From: Singulisphaera sp. GP187
Lineage (GTDB): Bacteria; Planctomycetota; Phycisphaerae; Phycisphaerales; SM1A02
Reading direction: 5' to 3'
DNA: 55,745 nucleotides
NCBI GenBank assembly: GCA_945862215.1
Contig: CAMAXY010000013.1
Span: 1-55,745, forward strand
Position 1 is the first letter of the stretch, and every line of letters begins with the position of its first letter. Below, in pieces: positions 26,552 through 34,470 of this stretch. The notes under the pieces are model-generated. The model made no database searches. It was not told the origin of the DNA and saw only the letters and a program-made list of their open reading frames with translations. Made by a program: the position numbers and the translations under genes.

Positions 26552-28099
26552 ATGGGCGACGAAACAAGGCAACACAAGATTCAGAACTCTCGCGCAGCCG
26601 AGAAAATCTCACGAAAAGCGCAGGAAATTCTGCGAGCGCGAAATATGTTGGCTGCATTTGCGGTCATCATGAGCATCGCTGGACGCGAAGCTCCCGCGAA
26701 TGCAAATGATCAGGCGACGAAGGAAAGCGCCTCGGGCAATGCCAATTCGAACTCGACCGATGAAGTCCAGTATGCCAGAAGTCTGTCGCGCGCTTTCCGC
26801 GAAGTGGCAAAGCGTGTTGGTCCAAGCGTCGTTGCAATCACGACAATTGACCGCGCTCCTTTTTCGAACGACTTCGGACACAATAATCTAAAGAAATCAC
26901 AAAGCAATCCGCATATGCCTCAGCGCATGCGACCAGGAAGCGAACAGCGTGGCGAAGGAACAGGCATCATTTATTCAAGTGATGGATTGATTATTACAAA
27001 TAATCATGTCATTGCAGGAGGCGATGAAATTATTGTTCGATTGTCGGATGGGCGTGAGATGCCTGCGAAACAAGTGGGCAGCGATCCAGAAACAGATCTT
27101 GCGATCGTTCAAGTTCAAGCAACGGATCTTCATGCTGCAATATTTGGAGATTCCAACGCAATAGAAATTGGTGATTGGGTTCTAGCGATCGGTTGTCCAT
27201 TTGGACTAGAGCACTCTGTGACCGCAGGAATCGTCAGCGCAAAGGGACGCGACGGAGTTGGGCTCTCGACTTTCGAGGAATACATTCAAACAGATGCTGC
27301 GATCAATCCTGGAAATTCTGGTGGACCACTCATAGATCTTGATGGTCATGTGATTGGGATAAATAGTGGCATTGCTTCACAATCTGGCGGCAGTGCGGGA
27401 ATCGGCTTCGCAATTCCAAGTCACATCGTAAAGCGTATTGCCAACTCAATTTCGCAAGGCAATTCTGTGCGCAGAGGCTGGCTGGGAGTTTCGATGCAAG
27501 GGCTCGACCATGAACTTGCGAAAAGCTTTGGGCACGATTCGACCGATGGGGTTCTGGTCTCTGGGATTCTCACCGGAACTCCAGCAGCAGAAGCAGGATT
27601 GAAGGTTGGTGACATCATTGTGACACTCGATGGTAAGTCGACCCAGACCCCTACTCAGTTGATGCGAATAATTGCCAACAGTGAGCCGAACACTCCGATC
27701 ACGCTTGGTTTTATCCGAAGCGGTAAGTCAATGACGACCGACGCGACACTTGGAGAGCGACCAAATTCCTCTAGCACCACATCAGCACCCGAACCAGCTT
27801 CGCCGAACATCGAAGAATCACTCGGGCTCGAAATTCGAGCGCTCGACACAGAATCTGCAACTGCCCTCGGCGCAACGGGCAAGGGTGTCTATGTCTCATC
27901 GACGATCGAAGGTGGATCAGCCGAAACTGCAGGTTTAGCTCCAGGAGATGTCATCCGTGAAGTAAATGGAGTAGCGATTATCGATGTTGAAACTTGCCGC
28001 AGCGCATTGGCGAAATCAAAGCCCGGTCAAATCATTCGACTCTTGTTTGAACGCGAAGGAGCATCGCGCTTCACCATGCTCAGGCGCAATCCCAAATGA
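26552..28099 (+). CDS. htrA: HtrA/Deg-type periplasmic serine protease
   Basis: A 515-residue protease. ATG 26552 is chosen because AAAGGA precedes it; an in-frame GTG at 26510 lies inside the inverted repeat loop and would add 14 residues. A 30-residue charged N-terminus precedes the hydrophobic signal/anchor (MLAAFAVIMSIAG). The trypsin-like domain has the triad His152 (NNHVIAG), Asp182 (ETDLAIV) and Ser256 (NPGNSGGPL). Two PDZ domains follow (about 305-400 and 420-505). It would degrade or refold damaged envelope proteins. It stands alone between an inverted repeat and a strong terminator, so it is monocistronic and probably stress-regulated. Confidence 0.92.
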   Translation: MGDETRQHKIQNSRAAEKISRKAQEILRARNMLAAFAVIMSIAGREAPANANDQATKESASGNANSNSTDEVQYARSLSRAFREVAKRVGPSVVAITTIDRAPFSNDFGHNNLKKSQSNPHMPQRMRPGSEQRGEGTGIIYSSDGLIITNNHVIAGGDEIIVRLSDGREMPAKQVGSDPETDLAIVQVQATDLHAAIFGDSNAIEIGDWVLAIGCPFGLEHSVTAGIVSAKGRDGVGLSTFEEYIQTDAAINPGNSGGPLIDLDGHVIGINSGIASQSGGSAGIGFAIPSHIVKRIANSISQGNSVRRGWLGVSMQGLDHELAKSFGHDSTDGVLVSGILTGTPAAEAGLKVGDIIVTLDGKSTQTPTQLMRIIANSEPNTPITLGFIRSGKSMTTDATLGERPNSSSTTSAPEPASPNIEESLGLEIRALDTESATALGATGKGVYVSSTIEGGSAETAGLAPGDVIREVNGVAIIDVETCRSALAKSKPGQIIRLLFEREGASRFTMLRRNPK

Positions 28100-28156
28100 A
28101 TCATCTACCACCCGCTTGAAATGCGGGACTCCTGCGAAGCGTATTCGCGGGTACCA

Positions 28157-28195
28157 AGCCATGGCGGAACGCCCTCCGCCATGGTTTTCTTTTTG
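28157..28195 (+). terminator. Rho-independent terminator after htrA
   Basis: A perfect 10-bp GC-rich stem (CCATGGCGGA / TCCGCCATGG) with a 6-nt loop is followed by TTTTCTTTTT. It is 58 bp after the htrA stop and isolates htrA from the ebo genes. Confidence 0.9.
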
Positions 28196-28223
28196 CAATC
28201 GAACCTATGCTTCAAGTTCCACC

Positions 28224-29357
28224 ATGACACTCGACCGTTCATTGCAAGTTGATTTTCGTCACCGAGTGAGATTCACTGAAGATGTGTTTGCTCCTGACAA
28301 CGCAACGCTGGCGAGCGTTTGTTCTGATGGAATCCCGCGAAGAATGATTGCGTTTATCGATACTGGTGTTCACCAAGCTCGACCCGATATTGGAGAGAGA
28401 TTGGCGAATTATCTTGGAGCGCGTGGGAAAATCGGCGAGCCAGTTCCTGAACTCAAGATGATCGAAGTGGTCAGTGGTGGCGAAGAAGCAAAAAATTCAA
28501 ATGATGTATGCGAGCAAGTTATGGCCGCAGCAGATCGATATGGCATCGACCGCAAAAGCTTTGTCTTGGCGATTGGCGGAGGTGCAGTGCTTGATGCGGT
28601 TGGACTCGGCGCGACGCTTGCTCATCGCGGAGTAAGGCTCATTCGAATACCGACAACAACTCTGGCGATGGATGATGCCGCGATGGGTGTCAAGAACGGC
28701 ATCAATAAGTTTGGGAAGAAAAATTTCTGTGGGACTTTTTCGGTTCCGTGGGCAGTCATTGCTGACGAACAATTTCTGACAACGCTGACCGACCAACATT
28801 TTTTGTCTGGCTTCAGCGAAGCAGTCAAGATCGGATGTCTGAAAGATCCATCGCTGTTCGAACTGATCGAACAATCCGCTGCACGAATTGTTGCGCGTGA
28901 TCTTGTCGCAGCAATGCCGATTATTCGACGCAGTGCTGAATTGCACTTGGATCACATCACGCAAGGCGGAGACGCCTTCGAACTCAAAGAAGCTCGGCCG
29001 CTGGACTTTGGGCATTGGGCAGCGCACAAATTGGAATCGATGAGCACATACGAGATCGCTCATGGTGATGCTGTTGCGATTGGCATTGCACTTGACTGCG
29101 AATATGCGGTGCGAATGAAAATACTCTCTCAAAAAGATTCCACTCGCATCATCGCTTGCCTGCGAGCACTGCGACTTCCCACATGGCACCCCATGCTTTC
29201 ACATACTGATCAACTTCTGCGAGGACTCGAAGAGTTTCGAGAGCATCTTGGTGGCCGAATGAACATCACTCTTCTGCGGGCAATTGGGGAATCCACTGAA
29301 GTTCACCAAATGGATTCGGGCGTTGTTGCTGCATCGGCGAAGGCTCTTGCACCCTAG
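28224..29357 (+). CDS. eboD: EboD, 3-dehydroquinate synthase family protein
   Basis: A 377-residue sugar-phosphate-cyclase-fold protein. ATG 28224 is used because upstream sequence belongs to the terminator. It has the NAD-binding AIGGGAVLDAVGLGAT, the RIPTTTLAMDDAAMGVK loop and KNFCGTF, with metal ligands at Glu199 (GFSEAVKIG), His264 (DFGHWAAHKLE) and His280 (EIAHGDAVAIG). True AroB has a similar fold, but the neighbouring TatD-like, EboE, UbiA-like and phosphodiesterase genes identify it as the ebo-cluster paralogue. In cyanobacteria and other bacteria the ebo genes are linked to movement or processing of a secondary metabolite; the molecule here is unknown. Confidence 0.85.
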   Translation: MTLDRSLQVDFRHRVRFTEDVFAPDNATLASVCSDGIPRRMIAFIDTGVHQARPDIGERLANYLGARGKIGEPVPELKMIEVVSGGEEAKNSNDVCEQVMAAADRYGIDRKSFVLAIGGGAVLDAVGLGATLAHRGVRLIRIPTTTLAMDDAAMGVKNGINKFGKKNFCGTFSVPWAVIADEQFLTTLTDQHFLSGFSEAVKIGCLKDPSLFELIEQSAARIVARDLVAAMPIIRRSAELHLDHITQGGDAFELKEARPLDFGHWAAHKLESMSTYEIAHGDAVAIGIALDCEYAVRMKILSQKDSTRIIACLRALRLPTWHPMLSHTDQLLRGLEEFREHLGGRMNITLLRAIGESTEVHQMDSGVVAASAKALAP

Positions 29358-29360
29358 AAT
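29355..29360 (+). promoter_or_regulatory. Putative -10 box (TAGAAT) overlapping eboD stop
   Basis: TAGAAT, whose TAG is the eboD stop codon, ends 7 nt before ATG 29368. This could start a leaderless internal transcript for the downstream genes. No good -35 is seen. Confidence 0.35.
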
Positions 29361-29367
29361 CTGATTT

Positions 29368-29670
29368 ATGGCAACTTCTCTCACGACAAGCAAGATCGTG
29401 GACCAATATTTTTTAGAACACCGCGCAAAGGTGCTTGATATTGCAGCATTTCTTGATCGCTTTGATCGAGCTGCCGCTGCGGAGGGAGTTGCAGGATCCG
29501 CATCAACAACTGATGTGCGAGTGCGAGCATTGTGCGCTGCGCTTGATCTTCTGCGCGACGGACAGTCAGATCGCGCGCGACGCGCACTGGAATTGTGGAG
29601 CGATCATTCTGTAGAACCAGTTGCGAAAGCTGGAATGAAGGGTGCAATTGGCGCTGTGCCGCTTCCTTGA
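29368..29670 (+). CDS. Small helical protein between EboD and EboB
   Basis: A 100-residue, predicted mostly helical protein that I do not recognise. Notable stretches are [20 protein letters not shown] at the N-terminus and [20 protein letters not shown] followed by [16 protein letters not shown]. It has no signal peptide, membrane helix or cysteine motif. It lies 10 bp after EboD and 14 bp before EboB, so it belongs to the ebo unit. EboA is otherwise missing, but this protein is less than half the usual EboA length and I cannot align it to EboA. It may be a lineage-specific ebo component. Confidence 0.7.
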   Translation: MATSLTTSKIVDQYFLEHRAKVLDIAAFLDRFDRAAAAEGVAGSASTTDVRVRALCAALDLLRDGQSDRARRALELWSDHSVEPVAKAGMKGAIGAVPLP

Positions 29671-29684
29671 TATCGAGAAAAAAC

Positions 29685-30482
29685 ATGTACATCGATCCTC
29701 ATATTCATATGGTCTCGCGAACAACTGATGACTATCAGCGCATGGCGCTGGCGGGTTGCGTTGCGATCACCGAGCCAGCGTTCTGGGCGGGATACGACCG
29801 TTCGTGTGCGCAGGGTTTCATGGATTATTTTCGGCAGTTGACCGAGACCGAACCAAAGCGCGCAGCGCAATTTGGGATCCAACACCACACATGGCTTTGC
29901 ATTAATCCAAAGGAGAGTGAAGACATTGGTCTCGCGCGCGAAGTGCTTGCAGAGATCCCGAGTTTTCTTGATCAACCAAATGTGCTTGGGATAGGTGAAA
30001 TCGGACTGAACAAAAATTCTCGCAATGAGTTGATCGTGCTAGAGGAGCACATTGCACTTGCAAAAAGTCGCAACCTGCTGATCTTGGTGCACACTCCGCA
30101 CTTGGAAGACAAGATGAAAGGCACGCGAATGATTATGGATGCAATGAAAGATCATGGAGTCGATCCTGGTCGCGTGCTCATCGATCATGTTGAAGAGCAC
30201 ACCGTTCGACTCGTTCTTGATCGTGGATTCTGGGCGGGGATGACGCTCTATCCAGACACGAAGTGCACTCCGCAACGAGCAACCGATATCTTCGAAATGC
30301 ACGGAACAGATCGAATGTGGATCAACTCAGCCGCAGATTGGGGAATCAGCGATCCGCTCGCCGTGCCGAAGTGTCGCGACGAAATGCGCAGACGCGGTCA
30401 CTTGGACGCGATCATTCGCAAAGTCTCTTTCGACAATCCGCAAAAGTTTCTGTCGCAGTCTGGGCGATTTCGCGTGCAGTGA
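29685..30482 (+). CDS. eboB: EboB, TatD-like metal-dependent hydrolase
   Basis: A 265-residue amidohydrolase-fold protein of the TatD group. Start ATG 29685 puts the metal motif H6-x-H8 ([10 protein letters not shown]) at the N-terminus, as in TatD proteins. Further ligands are Glu in [10 protein letters not shown], His in VHTPHLEDK, His in IDHVEEH and Asp in [10 protein letters not shown]. The residues after the HxH ([14 protein letters not shown]) and the length match EboB-type proteins rather than housekeeping TatD DNases. Hydrolysis of a phosphoester or amide bond in the ebo metabolite is inference. The downstream ClpP-like gene starts within its stop codon (GTGA). Confidence 0.85.
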   Translation: MYIDPHIHMVSRTTDDYQRMALAGCVAITEPAFWAGYDRSCAQGFMDYFRQLTETEPKRAAQFGIQHHTWLCINPKESEDIGLAREVLAEIPSFLDQPNVLGIGEIGLNKNSRNELIVLEEHIALAKSRNLLILVHTPHLEDKMKGTRMIMDAMKDHGVDPGRVLIDHVEEHTVRLVLDRGFWAGMTLYPDTKCTPQRATDIFEMHGTDRMWINSAADWGISDPLAVPKCRDEMRRRGHLDAIIRKVSFDNPQKFLSQSGRFRVQ

Positions 30483-31483
30483 ATAAGCGTAATTTCATTT
30501 TCGCCGGCGCGGTATGTGCGGCATGTTCGCTTGCGGCATTCGGACAGACTGTTCCAAAGGGTGATGCGCCAGCAACGCCTACAAAATCTGAGGCGAAGCC
30601 AGCGGCGATCAAGACGGAAAGTTCGTCCAATCTTGTCGTTGTCATTCCACTTCAAGGGGTTGTTGGCCCAACACTTGATAATGATGAATGGTTCAGTGCA
30701 ACAGATTTTGAAAAAACTCTCAACAAGGCGGAAAAATTAAACCCAGCTGCAATCATTCTTGAGATCAACAGCGGCGGTGGACTTGTCGCTACCGAAGAAC
30801 GCATCATCCAAATGATCATTGATAGCCAAGGACGTGGAACTCGAATCGTTGCATGGGTGTTTGATGCTGGCAGCGCAGCTGCATTGATCACGCTTGCGTG
30901 TAAAGAGATATGCGTCATGCCTTCTGCACGAGTCGGCGCAGCCGTCACCATTGTCAGCGGTGAAAGTGGAACCGCATCATTAAAAAGCTTGACAGAAAAA
31001 GATCCAGAGCTTGCTGCAAAATATGAATCGTGGAAGAGTGCGATTCACAAATCTGCTGCTGAAGCAACTGGACGATCTCCCGCTATTGCTGATGCGATGC
31101 GAGATATGTCCAAAGAACTTTGGTGGTCGAGCGCAGGAGGATTTTCGGAAACCAGGCGCACAGAATCTGATGAACTTATTGATGGTCCAAAAACTGTCCT
31201 GACCCTGACAGCTGGAACAATGGAAAAAACTGGCCTTGCAAAGCAGAAAATTTCGCTCGACGACGTGATTCATTCGCTCGGAATGCGACGAAGCCCAGAG
31301 ATCAAAAAATTAAATTCTTACATGGAAATGAATCCAAAGAAATTTAAGAAGTTGCTGGGTGAAATTAAGAAACTCCGTCAAGCGGTGAATGACTCCAAGA
31401 CGAACTCAAGCAATAAGCGGCACTTCGCTGAAGAATTGACGAAGAAAATCCTCCAGGCAGAACAATTGCTCGGCGAGCTCTAA
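30479..31483 (+). CDS. Exported ClpP/crotonase-fold serine protease-like protein
   Basis: A 334-residue protein whose GTG start overlaps the EboB stop (GTGA); a signal peptide follows ([19 protein letters not shown]). Residues 51-150 look like the ClpP-like domain of NfeD/SppA-type membrane proteases: [22 protein letters not shown], and the nucleophile-type [13 protein letters not shown] with Ser132, then [10 protein letters not shown]. The C-terminal 170 residues are helical and end in a Lys-rich coiled coil. Unlike NfeD there is no C-terminal transmembrane/OB part. The overlap with eboB suggests coupled expression; no ebo role is known for such a protein. Confidence 0.75.
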   Translation: MNKRNFIFAGAVCAACSLAAFGQTVPKGDAPATPTKSEAKPAAIKTESSSNLVVVIPLQGVVGPTLDNDEWFSATDFEKTLNKAEKLNPAAIILEINSGGGLVATEERIIQMIIDSQGRGTRIVAWVFDAGSAAALITLACKEICVMPSARVGAAVTIVSGESGTASLKSLTEKDPELAAKYESWKSAIHKSAAEATGRSPAIADAMRDMSKELWWSSAGGFSETRRTESDELIDGPKTVLTLTAGTMEKTGLAKQKISLDDVIHSLGMRRSPEIKKLNSYMEMNPKKFKKLLGEIKKLRQAVNDSKTNSSNKRHFAEELTKKILQAEQLLGEL

Positions 31484-31515
31484 TTCCAATCTACTCAATT
31501 CCCAATCCGCGGATC

Positions 31516-33069
31516 TCAACCACGCACTCCCAAATCGCGCATGACACGCACTGCGCAATTGTGCCCCGCAGCACCAATCACACTTCCCGCAGGATGGCAT
31601 CCCGCACTGCATGAATAAAGACCGTCGACTCCTGTTGCATACGGCATGCGGCGGTCAAATCCAAACGTGTTGTCGACATGATGAATGTGGCCATAGCGAA
31701 TGCCGATATCTTCTTCGATTCGCTTTGGTGTCAGTACATATGTATCGACAACCAAATCTCGAAATCCAGGACAGAACTGTTCTGCGATTCCAAAAATGTG
31801 ATCAACATATTTCGCTTCTTGATCCTTCCACGAAGTTCCCGCAAGTTCGTATGGCACCCACTGAACAAAGAATGCAGAATTATGATTTCCTTGCGGATCG
31901 CGAAGTGATGGATCGACTTGCGTGTGGATATACCACTCGAGTGTTGGACAATCCGCAAGTTCGCCCCGCATGACTTTTTCGAAACCCGCTTTGATTTCAC
32001 GAATGGGGTGATCGGATTGCGGAAGCAGATGCATCGTGCCATTGTGCTGCCCCCGATTTTCTGGAAGACATTTGAACTTTGGCAAGCCGCGCAACGCCAT
32101 ATTAATTTTCATCGTCGTCCCAGTGCGTTTGAAATTGTCGAGACGCGCATCGAGCGTGTCAGGCAAAACACCAGGGCCAACCATTTCGCGCAAACGAAAA
32201 GGATCCGCATTAGCAATGACGACTCTGGAATGAATCTCGCGATCATCCGCCAATACAACGCCGGTTGTTCGACCTTGGGTCGTGATGATTTTCGCAACAG
32301 ATGCACTGGTCAATATCGTGGCGCCGTGCGAACGCGCGGCATTCGCAAACGCATTGGCGACCGCACCCATACCACCCTTGGCGACCATCCATGTCCCATC
32401 TGCAGTGGGAAGCCGGCACATGTTGTGGACCAGAAAGTTCATTCCAGTTCCTGGCGTGCCGAATGAACCAGTCAAGCCAGAAAATCCATCGGTGACCGCG
32501 TACATCGCCACGAGCATCTCGCTCTTGAAGTCGAAGCGCGCTAAATAATCCTCAACCGTACCCGTGACAAGTTTCACAAAGACGTCCCGCAACTCTGGGC
32601 GAATATATTTTTCAGCCGTTGCCTCAACCGACACCGGCTCCGCAAGCCAACTCGGCGAGAGATCGTCACGAATGCGACCGATTTCGTCGGCAAGCGCGCC
32701 ATTTGCACGCCAATCTTGTTCGCTGAACATTGCCAAGAACTGTTCACGCATTGCTGACTGATCCGTGCCAAAAAGCAAATAACGACCATCAAGCATTGGC
32801 AGAAAATAATGCGGATTGCGGCGAATAAGCTCAAATTGAGCTCCAGTCCGCTGCATAATTTCCGGCGGCATCACGCCCAACAAGTACGAAGCCGTCGAAG
32901 TTCCCAACTGAGGTGCCTTTGGAAATGGATATTCGGTCTTGGTTGCTCCGCCGATCATTGCGCGCTCTTCCACAACCGTCACCTTCAGTCCTGACTTAGC
33001 CAAAATCGCAGCGGCGACCAACCCATTGTGACCTGCACCAACGATGATGACATCGGTTTGGATCGTCAT
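31516..33069 (-). CDS. FAD-dependent oxidoreductase, carotenoid desaturase/PYROXD2-like
   Basis: A 517-residue flavoprotein of the phytoene-desaturase/PYROXD2 superfamily. ATG at 33069 (reverse) places the dinucleotide motif directly at the N-terminus (VIIVGAGHNGLVAAAILA, VVEERAMIGGAT). A second FAD contact is at the C-terminus (GVDGLYSCSAGCHPAGSVIG). Substrate-domain residues (GMNFLVHNMCRLPTADG, GGMGAVANAFANAA) are typical of the non-carotenoid branch, so the substrate is unknown. It overlaps the upstream membrane-protein gene by 4 bp (ATGA) and converges with the ClpP-like gene, 32 bp apart. Confidence 0.88.
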   Translation of the reverse strand: MTIQTDVIIVGAGHNGLVAAAILAKSGLKVTVVEERAMIGGATKTEYPFPKAPQLGTSTASYLLGVMPPEIMQRTGAQFELIRRNPHYFLPMLDGRYLLFGTDQSAMREQFLAMFSEQDWRANGALADEIGRIRDDLSPSWLAEPVSVEATAEKYIRPELRDVFVKLVTGTVEDYLARFDFKSEMLVAMYAVTDGFSGLTGSFGTPGTGMNFLVHNMCRLPTADGTWMVAKGGMGAVANAFANAARSHGATILTSASVAKIITTQGRTTGVVLADDREIHSRVVIANADPFRLREMVGPGVLPDTLDARLDNFKRTGTTMKINMALRGLPKFKCLPENRGQHNGTMHLLPQSDHPIREIKAGFEKVMRGELADCPTLEWYIHTQVDPSLRDPQGNHNSAFFVQWVPYELAGTSWKDQEAKYVDHIFGIAEQFCPGFRDLVVDTYVLTPKRIEEDIGIRYGHIHHVDNTFGFDRRMPYATGVDGLYSCSAGCHPAGSVIGAAGHNCAVRVMRDLGVRG

Positions 33070-33551
33070 GGCGAACTTTGATTCAAGCGACCCTTTCGCC
33101 GATTGAGATGCCGAGTTCCCGCAACAACTCCCACAACTCCAAGTGACATCGAAGAAACCGCAAGCCACAGAGGTGGGCGCGCATATTTTCCTGTCATCGA
33201 CCAATCAGTCAGCGCCATCGTCGGCGGGCGCGGTGGGGGATTTAAATCTATCGCTCGATTTTTATCGATAACAATTTGGAGCGATCCAAATACCAAGATC
33301 GCCACAGCAAGTCCATAACCTGACGCGCTTCTACCTCCCCACCATGCGGCAGTAAATCCTCCGAAGAATGCGCAGATAACACTGAGGACTAGAGCGAAAA
33401 CATTCCACGTATTAGATGTCACCCACGAGTCTGCAACAAAGACCTGATCGGCTCCCAATAGAAATGCACCAAGCGTCATTCCAATCGAGACCATCAAGGC
33501 AACTGCCACATAACCAAGCACGACTCCAAACAAGATTCTGAAAAATTTCAT
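33066..33551 (-). CDS. Four-helix membrane protein of unknown function
   Basis: A 161-residue protein with four predicted transmembrane helices (about residues 5-35, 48-70, 74-94 and 128-146) and a Pro-rich loop (LNPPPRPPTMALTDWSM) between helices 3 and 4. No catalytic motif is seen. Its stop overlaps the oxidoreductase start, so the two form an operon. A TAAAGT hexamer sits exactly 6 nt before its ATG, suggesting a leaderless transcript. Confidence 0.75.
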   Translation of the reverse strand: MKFFRILFGVVLGYVAVALMVSIGMTLGAFLLGADQVFVADSWVTSNTWNVFALVLSVICAFFGGFTAAWWGGRSASGYGLAVAILVFGSLQIVIDKNRAIDLNPPPRPPTMALTDWSMTGKYARPPLWLAVSSMSLGVVGVVAGTRHLNRRKGRLNQSSP

Positions 33552-33557
33552 TTCATC

Positions 33558-33563
33558 ACTTTA
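33558..33563 (-). promoter_or_regulatory. Putative -10 box (TAAAGT) 6 nt before membrane-protein start
   Basis: On the reverse strand TAAAGT is followed by GATGAA and then ATG (33551). It has the same geometry as the other candidate leaderless starts; no clear -35. Confidence 0.4.
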
Positions 33564-33658
33564 CATTGTCGCAAACGAATCTACGCTCGACTCCCCGTGC
33601 GATATGGATGTCGCGCGAATATCTCTCGGACAATTCATTACTTGCAAGGACGCTTCTC

Positions 33659-34432
33659 ATGAATGATTCATTCGTAAATCGTATTCCCCCGCTCATCAAA
33701 AATTTCGGATTTGGCATGTTCTGCCTCGGCGCAACTCTTGCGCTCGGCGTCGTGCTCTCATCACAGTCGATCGGCAACGCGATTGTGCGTATCAAAATGC
33801 AGGACGCGCCCATTCAAGTGAAGGGTGTCGCAGAAATTGAGGTCGTTTCAGATCGTGCGACATGGCGTGGAACGGTTCGTGCCCGTGCAAAAACACTTTC
33901 GCAAGCATTTGAGATTCTCGAAACGGGTACGAACAAATTGCGAGCGATGCTCGTGGCGCACGAATTCAAAGCGGAGGAAATCAATGCGTGCGAAGTTGAT
34001 ACAACAATTGTCTTCGCTAAGAATTCAAAGGCAGAAAATACGAATGTGATCGAGTCATATGTCTTGTCGCAAGGCACAACAGTTCGAACAATGAATGTCG
34101 TGTCAGTTCGCGACCTGGCGTTTCGCGCTACCGATTTGATCAAAGAAGGTGTCGAAATTGATTCGGGTGCACCCTCGTACTACGTCAGCGTCCTTGAGTC
34201 AATCAAGCTGACTCTACTAGAAAAAGCTACGGAAAATGGTTACGAACGCGCTTCGCTTCTTGCGCGAGGATCGAAAAGCGAAGTAGGAGGTTTGATAAGT
34301 GCATCGCAGGGAGTTTTTCAGATTGTTCCTGTTGGTTCAACTGATATCAGCGATTATGGTGTGAGCGATACATCGACAATCAACAAGACGGTCAAAGCCG
34401 TTGTTACTCTTGCGTATCAAATTGAACAATAG
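33659..34432 (+). CDS. SIMPL-domain (DUF541) exported protein
   Basis: A 257-residue protein. ATG 33659 is chosen because AAGGA lies about 10 nt upstream; longer in-frame openings run to 33566. After an N-terminal membrane segment (FGFGMFCLGATLALGVVLSS) comes a SIMPL domain, starting with IQVKGVAEIEVVSDRATW and containing two beta-alpha modules (LSQAFEILETGTNKLRAML; LAFRATDLIKEGVEI). This is the usual form of periplasmic DUF541 proteins, of poorly known function and often linked to envelope stress. It is divergent from the membrane-protein gene. Confidence 0.85.
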   Translation: MNDSFVNRIPPLIKNFGFGMFCLGATLALGVVLSSQSIGNAIVRIKMQDAPIQVKGVAEIEVVSDRATWRGTVRARAKTLSQAFEILETGTNKLRAMLVAHEFKAEEINACEVDTTIVFAKNSKAENTNVIESYVLSQGTTVRTMNVVSVRDLAFRATDLIKEGVEIDSGAPSYYVSVLESIKLTLLEKATENGYERASLLARGSKSEVGGLISASQGVFQIVPVGSTDISDYGVSDTSTINKTVKAVVTLAYQIEQ

Positions 34433-34458
34433 ATCAGCTTGATTTCAATGGTTCGCCA

Positions 34459-34464
34459 TACACT
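34459..34464 (+). promoter_or_regulatory. Putative -10 box (TACACT) 6 nt before cytochrome c gene
   Basis: TACACT is followed by TTGTTC and ATG 34471. The TTGATT at 34439-34444 is only 14 bp upstream, short for a -35. No Shine-Dalgarno is visible, consistent with a leaderless start. Confidence 0.45.
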
Positions 34465-34470
34465 TTGTTC

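Noticed and set aside
29368-29670. Calling the small protein EboA
   Set aside because: Position fits, but length and visible sequence do not; no homology can be claimed by eye.
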